From Dillenia suffruticosa (lineage: Eukaryota > Streptophyta > Magnoliopsida > Dilleniales > Dilleniaceae): a stretch of DNA of 64,000 nt. This document shows, in pieces, positions 1 through 11,710 of the stretch (positions within the stretch are counted from its first letter, which is position 1; every line of letters starts with the position of its first letter). The translations under genes and the position numbers were made by a program. The notes under the pieces are model-generated. The model was not told where the DNA came from and ran no database searches. It was given only the letters and a program-made list of their open reading frames with translations. The stretch spans positions 6,800,001-6,864,000 of the forward strand of contig JAVTVX010000035.1 in the NCBI GenBank assembly GCA_033439265.1, written 5' to 3'.

Positions 1-119
1 CTACGGGAGAAAAAGGTCATCATAATGGTTAAAACAAGGTCCTCTGAACGAAATTCAAGCATAAATAACGCACACCAGACATAGAAAGCTCTGCCTACCT
101 CCCTGGGAAAAAAACCGAA

Positions 120-172
120 TCTCTCTCCCTCCCTCCCTCCCTCTCTCTCTCTCTTTCTCTCTCCCTCCCCCA
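120..172. repeat. CT/CCCT-rich simple repeat
   Basis: Pyrimidine-only microsatellite, first CCCT units then CT units. A shorter purine counterpart made of GA units lies at about 278-296. Confidence 0.85.
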
Positions 173-540
173 GAAAACGGAAACAAAGCAACCCCAAAGA
201 AGACCGGGTTCATATTTTAATGGGAATATAAGATCATGCAAGACTCTATTTCACCCATTCTGAAAATGAGTGAACTCGAGAGAGAGAGAGAGAGGTAGAA
301 AAAATTCCCAACTGTTTTCTTCACTCAATTGTTATTTTTATGAAAGTCTCTGTCAACAAATTTTATAAGAACAAATTTTGTGGAAAAAACCTGTGATTTC
401 AGAAAATCATTTTATCCATTTTAGAGGGGGAAAAGAGAGATCAGTAATGTGATGCTGTTGCCTGGCGGATGAGAGAGAGAAATCCGAGTTGAGAGAGGAG
501 AAGAAGCTGATGGTAGGTAGCAATGTGCATGGGAACAAGC

Positions 541-640
541 TGATGGAACCGTTCCGGTTTGTGACGTACTGGAAGGGTTCCGGTCAGCTTCATACTGGAA
601 TGGTTCCACTCAGCCTGTTCCCGTACTGGATTACATGACA
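541..640. repeat. Imperfect minisatellite, about three units of 26-31 bp
   Basis: Three consecutive units begin with CTGRTGGAA or CTGGAA, carry a central GGTTCC-like core and end in CGTA or CATA, followed by the start of a fourth unit. Unit length varies from about 26 to 31 bp. It is not part of any coding frame I can support. Confidence 0.5.
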
Positions 641-3429
641 TATATTTGCGGGTTCCGACCATTTTATTTTGTGCATCAATTTGTGTTAATGAACTTGTTC
701 ATAAGCCTAACGAAGAGAAAGTCCTAGCTTCTTTATCAATCTGCTTTCCTATTTCTCCACAGGGAACATTTATATTTTGTATAATATGATCCATTCCAGA
801 AGTTTAAATTAATAAAGGGAAATGTTTTGTATCTTGAGACTCCCACTTTCACACATTGATCGTCTTTAACGCATGAAAGTTTTAAATGAAGTGAGAGGAG
901 CCTGACATAATTTGAATTCAAAACCTTATCATTTTATATTTTATATAATTACTATCTCAAACAATTTTAAAAAAAATGCTTTTTGGGCCACTTTTCTTTT
1001 TGCTGATCCTATGATATTTTAGTTCATGCAGCAGCTATTATCTCAGAGATATATCCGCTCTCGGTGACTTAAAGCATCTTTAAGTTGTGAGTTGTGCAAG
1101 TTGGGCATTTGGATTCCATATAAGGCATTCCTCCTTACTGATTCTCAGTGCTTTCTTGCAGAAACTTTAAGCCGGAGAACCACTAAACTGGAGTTATTCC
1201 AGCTCAGTTGGAAACTTTCCAAGTGTTTGGAAATGTACGAGAGCTCGAAACTTTCTATTGGCTCCATCCTGGTTGATATTTACCAAAATTTTGCAAATTT
1301 TATCCCCCCCCCCTTCCTTTCTTCCTGCTCTAAGAGATCGGTCTAGCAATCACGTCTCAGGTCCAGTACCGGCCAGCTTCAAAATTTGTTCTCAATTTAA
1401 GTTCCCATATGTCGACTATTTGTGTCAATTCTAGTTTTCTAGTATTCAATATACGCTGCAACGCAGTGAGGTTGTGTCTGTGCCTTAGGCTTACTTGTGA
1501 GATATCAAAGCAATGAATGCAGAGCCCATAAGTTTTAGACTCAAGTGGTACCTTCTCTCTGGCTCCATATAATAGATATGGTTCCAAGTCCCAATATATA
1601 CTTAAAAAAAAAAAAAAAGTAATGAATGCTGAGGAAAAAGAAAAATAATGCTAAAATCTCAATAGCAAATTTACTTTTTGCCCTTTCTTTTTTAAGTGGT
1701 TCATAAAATTGCCCGGAGTTCCTCCCTTCCATTTAGCTTCTGCGCCAAGAATTTCTAAGGAAACTCTCATTTTTTTTTTTTTTTTTTTGGTACAGTAAGG
1801 AAACTCTCGTTAAAACAGAGACACGGGCCTTTAATTTAAAAGCCCAATGGACCCGGAGACAAAAGCAATTTTCACAGCTGAAGAATGACGCGGCCCAACA
1901 AGATTTTTTTTTTTTTTGCTCCCACCATTGGTATTCGGATCGATATTTTGACTAATTTGATTCAAATAATTACAAAAAATCTATTTAGAGGTGACTCTCT
2001 AGGTGTAATTTTTTTCATTCTTAAGTTTTAAATATATAATTTTATTAAATGATCTAATATTCAGTTTTATTAGGTTGATTGTATCTCGGCCAAACAAGGT
2101 GTGCACTCCTCGAATGACAAGTTGTGCATAATTATCTTCTCATTTGTCCCTCATTTGTCCCGGGCCTTCCCGTGCAGAGAAAAAGGATTTGGGGCAATGA
2201 GAAAATAACTGAAATTATAGTCATTTTTAATAGGTCAATATCTCTCCTCTCCGCACACTTCCAACTCTTAAAAAAGTCAAAAGGGCAGGCCACACAAAAA
2301 GAGTATATGATAGAATTTAAGTCATAACCCCACCCATTTTAAAGGTCAACTGATTTCACATCTTATATGAAGTCAAAGAATTTCAATTTTTTTTTAAAAA
2401 AAAAATTATTAATTAACCACGTGAAATTTTTTTATTACACAGAAATTCAAATTTGAAACCATCAAGTTAAGAAAATGAGATTACAACCACCAGACTATCC
2501 TTCAAAGACAATTATCCACGTAGATGCCGTACAAAATTCATGCATTTTTCTGAATCGAAATGGGTAGGCCGAATTGCATAATCGCAGTATACAAATTTTT
2601 CTATGCACGTGGATGGAATATCATTTTACGGCTGTGGACAAAATTTGTGTGCACTAGGTTTTCATAATTACATATTTAATAAATGAACTTAAGGTAGCCG
2701 AATAAATTGTTAAAAGAATTTGACCCAACCAAATAATATATAGCGGCTGTTAATCGATGGTGGGGGGGGGGGGCTGGTTTTCAATAGTTACTTTTTTTTT
2801 TTTCCTAAAATGTTATTATTTTAGCCGAAATGAAATGGAATTAATAGTATTACTGATATCACTTAGATAACGGTTGAATAAATCGTCTAATCTACCTTTT
2901 ACACCATCTTTATAGAGTATTTTGAAAATTTCCAAGTAAATTATTAAAATTTTATATTTTATCCATAAATATTTTATTCTAATTAATTGATATTAAAAAA
3001 TAAAATAAATTGAAAGTATTATATATATAATATTTTTGAAAGTATATTACTTTCTAAAGAGGGTTGAACCAGACAAAACAATTTTTTTAAAAAGCTTTTT
3101 ATTTCAGGACACGTATATTTAAATTGCTCTTATCAGTATAATTTTTTTTGGAACTTTTTAAATAAAGTAAGATTATAATAATTTTTTTTTTACAATAGTT
3201 TAAAAATGAAATTAGTTGGTATGTGTTTTTTTTATTAGGTTAAAAATTAAATTAATTCTTATTATATAAGATATTTAAATAATTTTTATTTGATCAATCA
3301 CATGAACACTATTTCAACATTAATTTCAAATTATTTTTAATTCAAAGAATTCGAATATCTCGTATAAAATTAAAGTAATTAGTTAAATATATTTAATAAA
3401 AAATACTTTAAAAGAGAGTTTATAAAGAA

Positions 3430-3740
3430 TGGCAGAAGGTCTCCCAGTCGCGGGTCCAAGGACGCGGGTATCTCCCCATCCTAAGTCACGGCTCAGCCTG
3501 AGTTAGCATCAGCACGTACGCTGTTGGGCATTTGGCTGTTTTTGTTTCATCTTCGTGTCATAAAGAGCCGTGTCATGGTATAGATGCCGCGCTGGATGAC
3601 GGCTTTTCCTTGACATTATCTTATTCTTATCCTATCCTTCGGGGCCAGACGCTCATCTCACACGTGAAAACCGCGACTCCTCCGCAAGCCATCCTTATCA
3701 TACATTAATCCCTATCGTGCTCTTCATCAAGACATTTATT
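3430..3740. other. GC-richer patch with a G-box and an imperfect hairpin
   Basis: In an otherwise strongly AT-rich stretch this segment has near-balanced composition. It contains CACGTG at 3,661-3,666 next to a CCGCGA core. It also has an imperfect inverted repeat, AGCCGTGTCAT at 3,566-3,576 against ATGACGGCT at 3,596-3,604. It encodes no convincing protein. It could be a distal regulatory patch of the U-box gene 1.8 kb downstream or the remnant of an insertion; the sequence alone does not decide. Confidence 0.35.
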
Positions 3741-5334
3741 CATTTTCTTGGGATAAACATTTTTTCATAATTTAATATTACAAGCATTTTTCAATTAATC
3801 GTCGGGAAAAAATTTCCTCAATCAAAAACAATCCTACGAGGAAATTCTTATTATTTTTCTTAACTTTTGAACTCTCAAAAGAACTAATTATATTGTTCAA
3901 CGGCCATTTTGCAATCTAATTAAATGAATTCCTCAGAACTTAAGCTTTCAAAATTCCTTTTTTTGTTCTTCCTAGGATGTTAGTGGAAGATCTAAATGCA
4001 TCCTAATCTTAAGAAACCAAAGGGACACATAAATGGCATATTGACTGATACGTGTAAAAATCAATCCGATTTAAATCAAATTTAATCAGATTTAATATAA
4101 TTATCGAATATTAATAGTTTATTAAAAAAATTACCATCAACCCACTTCTTTTAAACGATGGTTAATTAAATTGGAAATTGTCTAATAAATATTTTTTTTA
4201 TTTTCTTTTTCCAAAACAAGTATAGGAGGGATAAAATTAATCTGGAAGATAAAATCAATGTAGCAAAGAGACTTCCAGGAGTTGTCACCACACCTTAAAT
4301 AAACAAATGTTTTTTTTTTTATTAGAAAGATAAGAGATAATATATTTTATAATAAGAGAAGAGCTTATAAGAATGCGCGCTAGAATGTTGGCGCACATTT
4401 GTTACCGGTAAAAAAAGAAGAAAAAAATTGATCTTTATTTCTTGTAATTTAATTTAATTTTTTTTTTTTAAAAAAAGGGAGTTTTGTATTGTCTATATGT
4501 CAAATATTTAATTTTTTTTTTCTTTTTTGTAATATTTGGTTAAGATCATGCAAGCACGTAGTTTCATTTCATCCAAAATGAGCCCAAAGTTCAGAGACCC
4601 CAACCCACAGAAATGATCTTCCCTTTCTTACGCATGTCCCCTTGTTTTAATAGGACTACTAATTCGAAGACAAGAAAGATGAGACATACACATGGTTAGG
4701 AGGGACATGATGTTTGAAATGAAGTATGAGAAGAGTAGTTCAATTCTCCTTCTAATTGAGTTCCTTGCTTTCGACATCAAACTTGGCTAACCAAACTGCG
4801 GCTAATTTCCATAATTAGCATAATAAACTCGAAAATTCAACTAATCTTGTGGCTATGAACATTCCAATTACCTTAGACAGTTGTCATCTGGTCATTGAGT
4901 AAATCCAACGGCAGAGATCAAAAGGGTTCACGCAACATAAAAAATAAATGGAATATACTGTAGATTCTCAATCTCATTCCATTTGGTCAAGGCCGAGTGA
5001 GGCAAATGAGTGACCGCAACCTTGTGCATTTCTCGTCGGCTGCATTCCCATTTTAAAAAAGCACGAGTTGGAGAGAGAGAGAAACATCGACACTCTTCTA
5101 GAGAGAGAAAGTCAAAGGATGATAGAGAGAAGAAAAAATGTTCCAAGTATTAGGAAACGCAGTTAATTGGGGAGTGACCAACTTGGCATCCTTGAGCTAT
5201 TCAATAACTTTGAAATGTCCCCTCTCCCTCTGTCTCCTCTCTGTTTCTCTCTCCTATGTTTTTTCCGTGTTTTGACCTTCTCATCTGGCAACATCTTCCT
5301 CTACTTCATCTTCCTTTCCCTTCTTATCTACACG

Positions 5335-5343
5335 TATAAAAAC
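5335..5343 (+). promoter_or_regulatory. Probable TATA box of the U-box E3 ligase gene
   Basis: TATAAAAAC lies 113 bases before the ATG at 5,456, inside a pyrimidine-rich stretch typical of plant core promoters. Transcription would then start near 5,365-5,375 and give a short 5' leader of about 85-90 bases rich in TCTC. Confidence 0.55.
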
Positions 5344-5455
5344 ACCCCTCCCCCTTCTCCCGTGTTCAAACAAGACAACAATTCTCAAGCTCATCTCTCA
5401 ACTCCAAAGAGCATCTCTCTAAATCTTCAATACCTTCAATTTTCTCTCTCTAAAA

Positions 5456-6688
5456 ATGGAAGAAATTGATGTTCCTCCGTATTTCCTCTGCCCAATTTCC
5501 CTCGAGATCATGCGAGATCCTGTCACAGTGTCGACAGGCATAACCTACGATCGGGAAAACATCGAAAAATGGATTTTCTCGAGCAAGAACAACACATGTC
5601 CGGTAACCAAGCAAGCCCTTTCAGATTGCGATCTTACCCCAAACCACACTCTTCGGCGCCTCATCCAGTCCTGGTGCACCCTTCACGCCTCCTACGGCGT
5701 AGAGCGATTCCCGACCCCGAAGCCTGTGATCACCAAATCCGAAATTTCCAAGATTCTTAAAGAAATCAAATCTCCTAGTCTGCAGCTGAAGTCTCTCCAG
5801 AGACTCAAGTCAATCGCCAACCAAAGCGAGACCAACAAGCGATGCATTGTATTAGCCGGAGCAATCGAAACCTTAACATCAATCATAATCAACTCGACTC
5901 AACAAGAATCATCATCGGAGGAATTCAATCAAGAGCATAACAAAGCAACCAACGAAGCATTGGGTCTTCTCAACAACCTCCATATTTCCAAAGAATGGCT
6001 AAAACAGCTGCCGTCTAATGTTAAATTCTTGGATTCTCTAATCATAATTCTGCAGAGAGGACCTTACGAATCTCGCGCTTACACAGTAATGCTACTCAAG
6101 TCAATGTTCGAAGAGGCCGACCCAGCTCAGATCATGGCTTTAAACTCAGAATTATTCATCGAATTAGCTCAAATGTTGCGGGACCAAATCTCGTACCATG
6201 CCACAAAAGCCACATTGTCAGTGCTAGTACAAATATGTCGTTGGGGACACAACAAGATCAAAGCCGTTGAAGCAGGAGTAGTGAACATACTAGTGGAATC
6301 GCTTCTACACACGAGCGAGAAAAGGCCTTGCGAGATGCTGCTAACAGTGCTGGATCAGCTCTGCGGTTGCGCCGAGGGGCGCGCAGAGCTGCTCTCTCAC
6401 GGTGCTGGCCTGGCAGTGGTGTCGAAAAAGATTCTGCGAGTTTCGCTGGTGGCCAGCGAGAGAGCTGTCAGGATTCTGTTCTGGATTTCCAAGTACTCTG
6501 CCACTCCTGCTGTTCTTCAGGACATGTTGCAGTTTGGTGTTGTTGCCAAGTTGTGCTTGGTGCTTCAAGTTGAGTATGGTGGGAATAAGACAGCTGAGAA
6601 AGCCAAGGAGATTCTCAAATTGCATGCCAGAGTGTGGAAGAACTCGCCTTGTGGCCCTACTAATTTGCTTGTTTCATATCCTTGTTAA
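5456..6688 (+). CDS. PUB23-like: U-box E3 ubiquitin ligase, PUB22/PUB23/PUB24 type
   Basis: Intronless gene for 410 residues. Residues about 8-80 form a U-box. It opens with the family signature CPISLEIMRDPV, followed by GITYDRENIEKW, the CPVTKQ segment and the helix LTPNHTLRRLIQSWC. U-boxes bind the ubiquitin-conjugating enzyme without zinc, so the lack of a full RING cysteine pattern is expected. Residues about 100-390 are leucine-rich helices of ARM-repeat type, the substrate-binding part. Length and layout match Arabidopsis PUB22/23 (about 410-435 residues), which ubiquitinate targets in drought and immune signalling and are stress-induced. The ATG follows an A-rich context and a TCTC leader. 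The absence of introns is typical of this clade. The choice among PUB22, 23 and 24 is not certain. Confidence 0.93.
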   Translation: MEEIDVPPYFLCPISLEIMRDPVTVSTGITYDRENIEKWIFSSKNNTCPVTKQALSDCDLTPNHTLRRLIQSWCTLHASYGVERFPTPKPVITKSEISKILKEIKSPSLQLKSLQRLKSIANQSETNKRCIVLAGAIETLTSIIINSTQQESSSEEFNQEHNKATNEALGLLNNLHISKEWLKQLPSNVKFLDSLIIILQRGPYESRAYTVMLLKSMFEEADPAQIMALNSELFIELAQMLRDQISYHATKATLSVLVQICRWGHNKIKAVEAGVVNILVESLLHTSEKRPCEMLLTVLDQLCGCAEGRAELLSHGAGLAVVSKKILRVSLVASERAVRILFWISKYSATPAVLQDMLQFGVVAKLCLVLQVEYGGNKTAEKAKEILKLHARVWKNSPCGPTNLLVSYPC

Positions 6689-6789
6689 GAGCTAAAAATT
6701 TTGTATTCTTTTTGTACAGAATTCTTGAGGAAAATTTAGAAACATTTATTTTCAGTGTATATCCTCAAAAGAAAAACATTTGTTACGAA

Positions 6790-6795
6790 AATAAA
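6790..6795 (+). terminator. Possible poly(A) signal of the U-box gene
   Basis: AATAAA about 100 bases after the stop codon, in an A-rich stretch after a T-rich segment. The position is right for a plant near-upstream element, but the motif is common in AT-rich DNA. Confidence 0.35.
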
Positions 6796-6799
6796 TAGT

Positions 6800-9700
6800 C
6801 ACACATTCTTTGGCATCAGCTGTAGATGAAAAATGTTCTTGATTTGGTTTTTTTCTCTGTTTTTTTTTTTCAAAAAATAATTACAACCACTGGGTGAAAT
6901 CCTAGAATTAGGAGGCCGTCGACGTCTAAATCCGCACAGCACTTGCTCTAGGCTTAGTTAGTTTCCTACTCAAAACTGGTTTTAACTTTTTACAAAGAAA
7001 AGATGACAGGTAAGCGTTACAATGATACACAAATCTTCCTTGAATAATCCATCCGACAATCAATCGTTATTTCGGATTTTGATAAATTCATGGAACATAA
7101 TTGTTATTCCGAAACATGTGATAAAGCATCACAAATTTTATAAATATATATAATTTAAAACTTTGTACAAAAATATGAAAAAAAAAAAAAAAAGTTAATG
7201 ATAAAAAGACCAATGTGTATATGTTTGTATTATTATCGTTAGATGTCATCTTGATTAATTTAAAATTTTAAATATGATAAATAAATATAGAAATTATCAT
7301 CTTCACTACCCAATTTTAAAGTAAAATTTGAATTTTTTTTAATAATTTAGAAGTGCTTAATCGAAAAAAAAAAATTGAGTTATATTAGATTTTCTTTTGT
7401 ATTTTTTGGTGTTTTGACAGGTAAGCATGCATTAATTGGTCATTAATTAGGGTTGGGACCGACCATACAAAATCCCATACTTTACCAAAATGAACGATAA
7501 GGTCCGGTCTGACCTTCCTATCTTTAACGAAATCAACGATATTTTAATCTAGTAGATATGACGTTAAATTTTTTAATTAAAATCTCAGGTTTAATTTATA
7601 ATTTGGATATAAAATAGACTATATTAAAAAGGTAATTCATTTAAATGAATTACTATAAATTTTAAATCGAATTAATCAGAATATGATATCAGATACCAAT
7701 TAATATAGTATAAAAAAAAATGCACATGGAATATGACCAATAATTTAGGTTAAATGGTCACTGCATGCAGCTTCGCCTATTGACAAATTTCCTCCAGTTT
7801 GGTTTTCCCAATCCACTTTTGCGTCACCCTCAAATAGATGCAACATTTTAGACCTTTCTAGTTTCTACCGAAACCTCGAAACATTGAAATTCTGTGTGGC
7901 CAACAATGTACGATTTCTCATCTTCTCCATCCTAATAATTTCTTAATTTTGTCAAAAATTAAAGTCTCACTTTCCTTATTCTCTTTTTGAATTTAATAAA
8001 ATGATACAATTCGTACAAATATGTTTATGTTGTCAATGTTGTTTTCAAATTCATAGACGTAGATGTATTTTCAAGAATCACATCGTAAAGGGAAAAAATA
8101 TTATATATTATCCCCCAAAAATTACTAATTGTGAACAAAAATCTTATCCCATGATAAAACGTGGAAGAAATTTTATTATTTCAATTATTAACTTTTGCTT
8201 TGTGTGTATACAAGGCGTGGGATCTTTTTCTTTTTTTTTTTAAAGGAGAGACTCGAATTCAAAAATCAAAAGGTTTGAATTTGAGATATCAAAAAAGAAA
8301 TAAAAATATTAATTGAATTATAATTTATTGACAAAACATGAAATCTATGATTGGTGTTATATGATTACCAATTGATATACACTTCGTTGGTTTTCTGTCG
8401 TATAATCTTACAATCTCGAGTTTCCTGATGAAAAAAAAAAACAATTTTTTAATAATTTTTTTCTTAATTTTTAGCTTTATACCCATTATTGGAATCGATG
8501 AGGATGTTCGGTTATAGACCCCACCGTCAGACGGTGGTCGGTTCACAGTATATGAAATTATATATATACATGGAATTGAACTCTTTTAAATTATCAAATT
8601 TTTTTAAATTAAATAATTAAAAAGCTCTATCTGTTGATCAAAAATCTTAAATTGAATCATTGAAAATAACAAAAAAAAAAAATTAAAAAGTTAACTCTTA
8701 AAATTACTTGTGGTAGTTTTAGTGCACGCGTCACATATTCACAATAAATATTTTTTTGAATTTAATTAAATGAAATTATTTATAAAGGTAAATCATGAAT
8801 CAATAAAAACTTAAATTGAAATAATCTTACGTAAAAAGCGATGGGTTAAAGTTGACCGGATCTTTTTTATTTTTTATTTTTTATTTGTTTTCGTAAAGGA
8901 GGAGTTTGATAAAAAGATAGAAAGGGAGATTTTTAATTAAATTTACTCTAGTATTTTTACAAATACACCGAGCAAAGAGTACAAATTTTGTGTGTAGAGG
9001 ATATTAACCTTAATATGTTAGTAGAATAACAAATTATGCCATAATTATTGAATGAAAATAAAAAATATATATATATATATTATTTAGAAGGGATCATAAG
9101 TGTAATTTCCTGTTTTCTCCTCTTCTTTTCTCTCTAGAAACCTAGTTAATCCCCAAATTCCTATTAAGACTATGGAGGCAAATGAGGGCTTCCACAATCT
9201 ACAAACTTCAGATATGGCAAGTACTCTGGACCTCCAAACTTGAAAATACATGGGTTTCACGGTGTGTGTTTGGGAAGGGCCCTTGTCAAAATGGTGGGCA
9301 ATGTCCAAAATTGGGACATCAAACAGCGTCAAGTGTCATGCAATTTTAGACCCCGAGCAATACTCTGTGTGGGTGTGTGGTGTCCTAACGTAGAATCAAA
9401 TTTTAGTTCTTATTCAATTTTGACAATTATTCAACATCCCCTGGATGACTAATACCAAAGCTTTACATGCCCAAATCTATTCGTCCCAGTCCCGGTCCCA
9501 GTGCTGTGGCTGATTTTCCTAGTAAGGTTCCCCCCCCCCCCCGGTTAAAAGAACAACATCTTTGAATACAAATTTATATCTTTTAAATGATCTAATACTT
9601 TTACTGTAAATCGGTATTTATATACAGTAATGGCATCACATAGTAATGCAATTTTTGTCTTGATGTGATGTCGCAATCAGCGAAAGGTTAGCATCAGAAA

Positions 9701-11700
9701 TCAATTAAACTCACAAACTGATTGCTTAGAAACAGCTTATGATAAACAAATTGTCTCCCAAAAGTAATATAATGCACATAAGACTCTTTAATTTTCTATA
9801 TTTTTCATAATGATGTTTCGTTTTGATCAAATCTGCAATTGTGGCTTTATCCCAGAAGCTCAAGTTGAAGATTCTATTCAAACTCGGACTTGGGTCTTTG
9901 AATCAATATATTTTTCTTTCCTTAGGATGACAAACTTGATCTTTTCCTGTAGGCGGCCCCAGTTTCCTCATGTTTGAGAATGGTTCTCAGAAGGAACCAA
10001 ACAAAGAAGAGGTCTTTGGTTTGAATTGAACACCCAATCAATCTGTCTCCAAGAAGTATCTTTATTCTTAGGGCATGTTGATCTTTAGTTGATCAACAAA
10101 TATATGTATTATGAACCTTTCTTTCTAATTTTTTTTCTTCGACTAAAGAAATTAAAAAAAAAAAAAAAAAGTTAAAAAAGTTTTTCTTTTTAGTCGATAT
10201 TATAAAAATTTCTTACTTATCATATAAAATAATATACAATTTGAATCATAATTACTATTTTGTTTTGCAAACCTTCATGATAAAACACTAGCATCAGTGT
10301 ACTTTTGTTACTAAACAACCACCTGTGGCAGTTTATTTGCAAATGGTTGATCTTGATCTTGTGAACACATTGCTATATTCATTATTTATAGGGAAATCAA
10401 CCGAGTCTACTTCAAATATATATGTATTGATCTCAATCCGTTCACAAGCAGTGAAAAAATTTTGCCCCTTAAATCACTGCAAACAACACTTTAAAACTGT
10501 CAGCACCTGAGCAAAATCTTATGAATACAAACAGGAAATCGTTGTTCATTACACCACCATTAATGACATGGTTTAACTGATCTTTTCTGGTCCTTATTAA
10601 GCACAAATTCTCGTATCCTTCTTGGTATTCAGATATCATTAAAGCCACTAGTTTGGAGCAAGACCTACAATCTAACTTGAGTATTTTTTAGAAACATACT
10701 CTGCAATTACCATACTTGAAGCGAGACCCGGTGACTCCATCCCAAATATTATCAAGAAGTAAATTTGTTTTCAATATTGCCAGACATCACGAATGTGAAT
10801 CATTCTCAAAACAAATTTCACTCCGGGACCCTCCAATCTTTGATACTCATTCTCAAAATTCTGGAAAGGGAATAAAAGGATAGAAGAAAAAATATTAAAT
10901 GATGAAATCAATTTAATTCATTTTTTTAAATATATTGGTTAACTTTCTCTTTTAAAAATTTAATTTAATTCACACTTTTTCTTTAAAAATATTTATTTTA
11001 AAATTTTTCTCTAATTAAATACGCAAATTTTTCTTTTTGAAAAGTCAATTCAATTCACATTTTTCTTTAAATATTAGGATTTAAAATCTTCTCTCTCTAA
11101 AACTAAGAACATTAATCTTCACTCTTAAAAATTAAATATTTTTAATTTTAGTATCTCTACATTTATTTTTTTAACTTTCTTTGAAAAAAAATAATTTTAA
11201 TTGACATTTTCTTTATAAAATGTATTTATTTTAATCTTTTATTTTCTTTCCCCTCGTGTCACTGAACCCTCCACTAGAATAACATTTACCCCCTACTTTA
11301 GGGATAAATGTTACCCCAAAGTATGGCTTCCGAACACCAAGAAAAGTTTTGAGGGGTAATTTTTTTCCCCTTTTCTCCTCTGACCAAACATGTCTTAAAA
11401 AGATAGGAAACAAAAAATCGACTTGGGAATAACCTAAATTAGATGAAATATAAAATAGATTTACCAAAAAAAAAAAAAAATCAGCCGTACACCGTTATTG
11501 TGTATGAGTACACAATTTGAGGGTTGAAAAGAAAGCTTCGTCACAGGGTTGAAGTGCTATGCCGGAGCTTCCGGAATACAAGGGCTCCCTCTTGATAGGA
11601 CTTATACCAATTCCGGAGCTAGAAAATGGTTGGAAGGTGGTTGGTTATGCGTACAAAGATTCTGAGACGAAGAAATGTGAGATTTGGAGATCTCATCTTT
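6800..11700. other. AT-rich intergenic region, no gene seen
   Basis: About 4.9 kb of AT-rich DNA between the U-box gene and the VIR relic. Open frames up to 82 codons exist but have skewed composition, no family resemblance and no plausible splice partners. Notable only are homopolymer runs (for example a C run at about 9,530-9,542) and a TA dinucleotide tract near 9,067-9,080. Confidence 0.65.
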
Positions 11701-11710
11701 CTGCATGTTG

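Larger units (their letters stand above)
1..5334. other. AT-rich intergenic region, no gene seen
   Basis: No reading frame here has the length, composition or family resemblance of a gene; the open frames are short and low in complexity. The stretch holds pyrimidine and purine simple repeats (CT-rich about 120-170, GA-rich about 278-296), a short minisatellite near 541-640, many poly-T and poly-A runs, and one GC-richer patch at about 3,430-3,740. The last kilobase would include the upstream promoter of the U-box gene that starts at 5,456. Confidence 0.7.

Noticed and set aside
1092..1346. 84-codon plus-strand open frame
   Set aside because: Mixed composition, no family resemblance, no promoter or splice partners, and it lies in simple-repeat-rich intergenic DNA.
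9084..9452. Overlapping 82- and 70-codon frames on opposite strands
   Set aside because: Neither resembles a known family, and codon content is not protein-like. The segment has somewhat higher GC but nothing else to support a gene.
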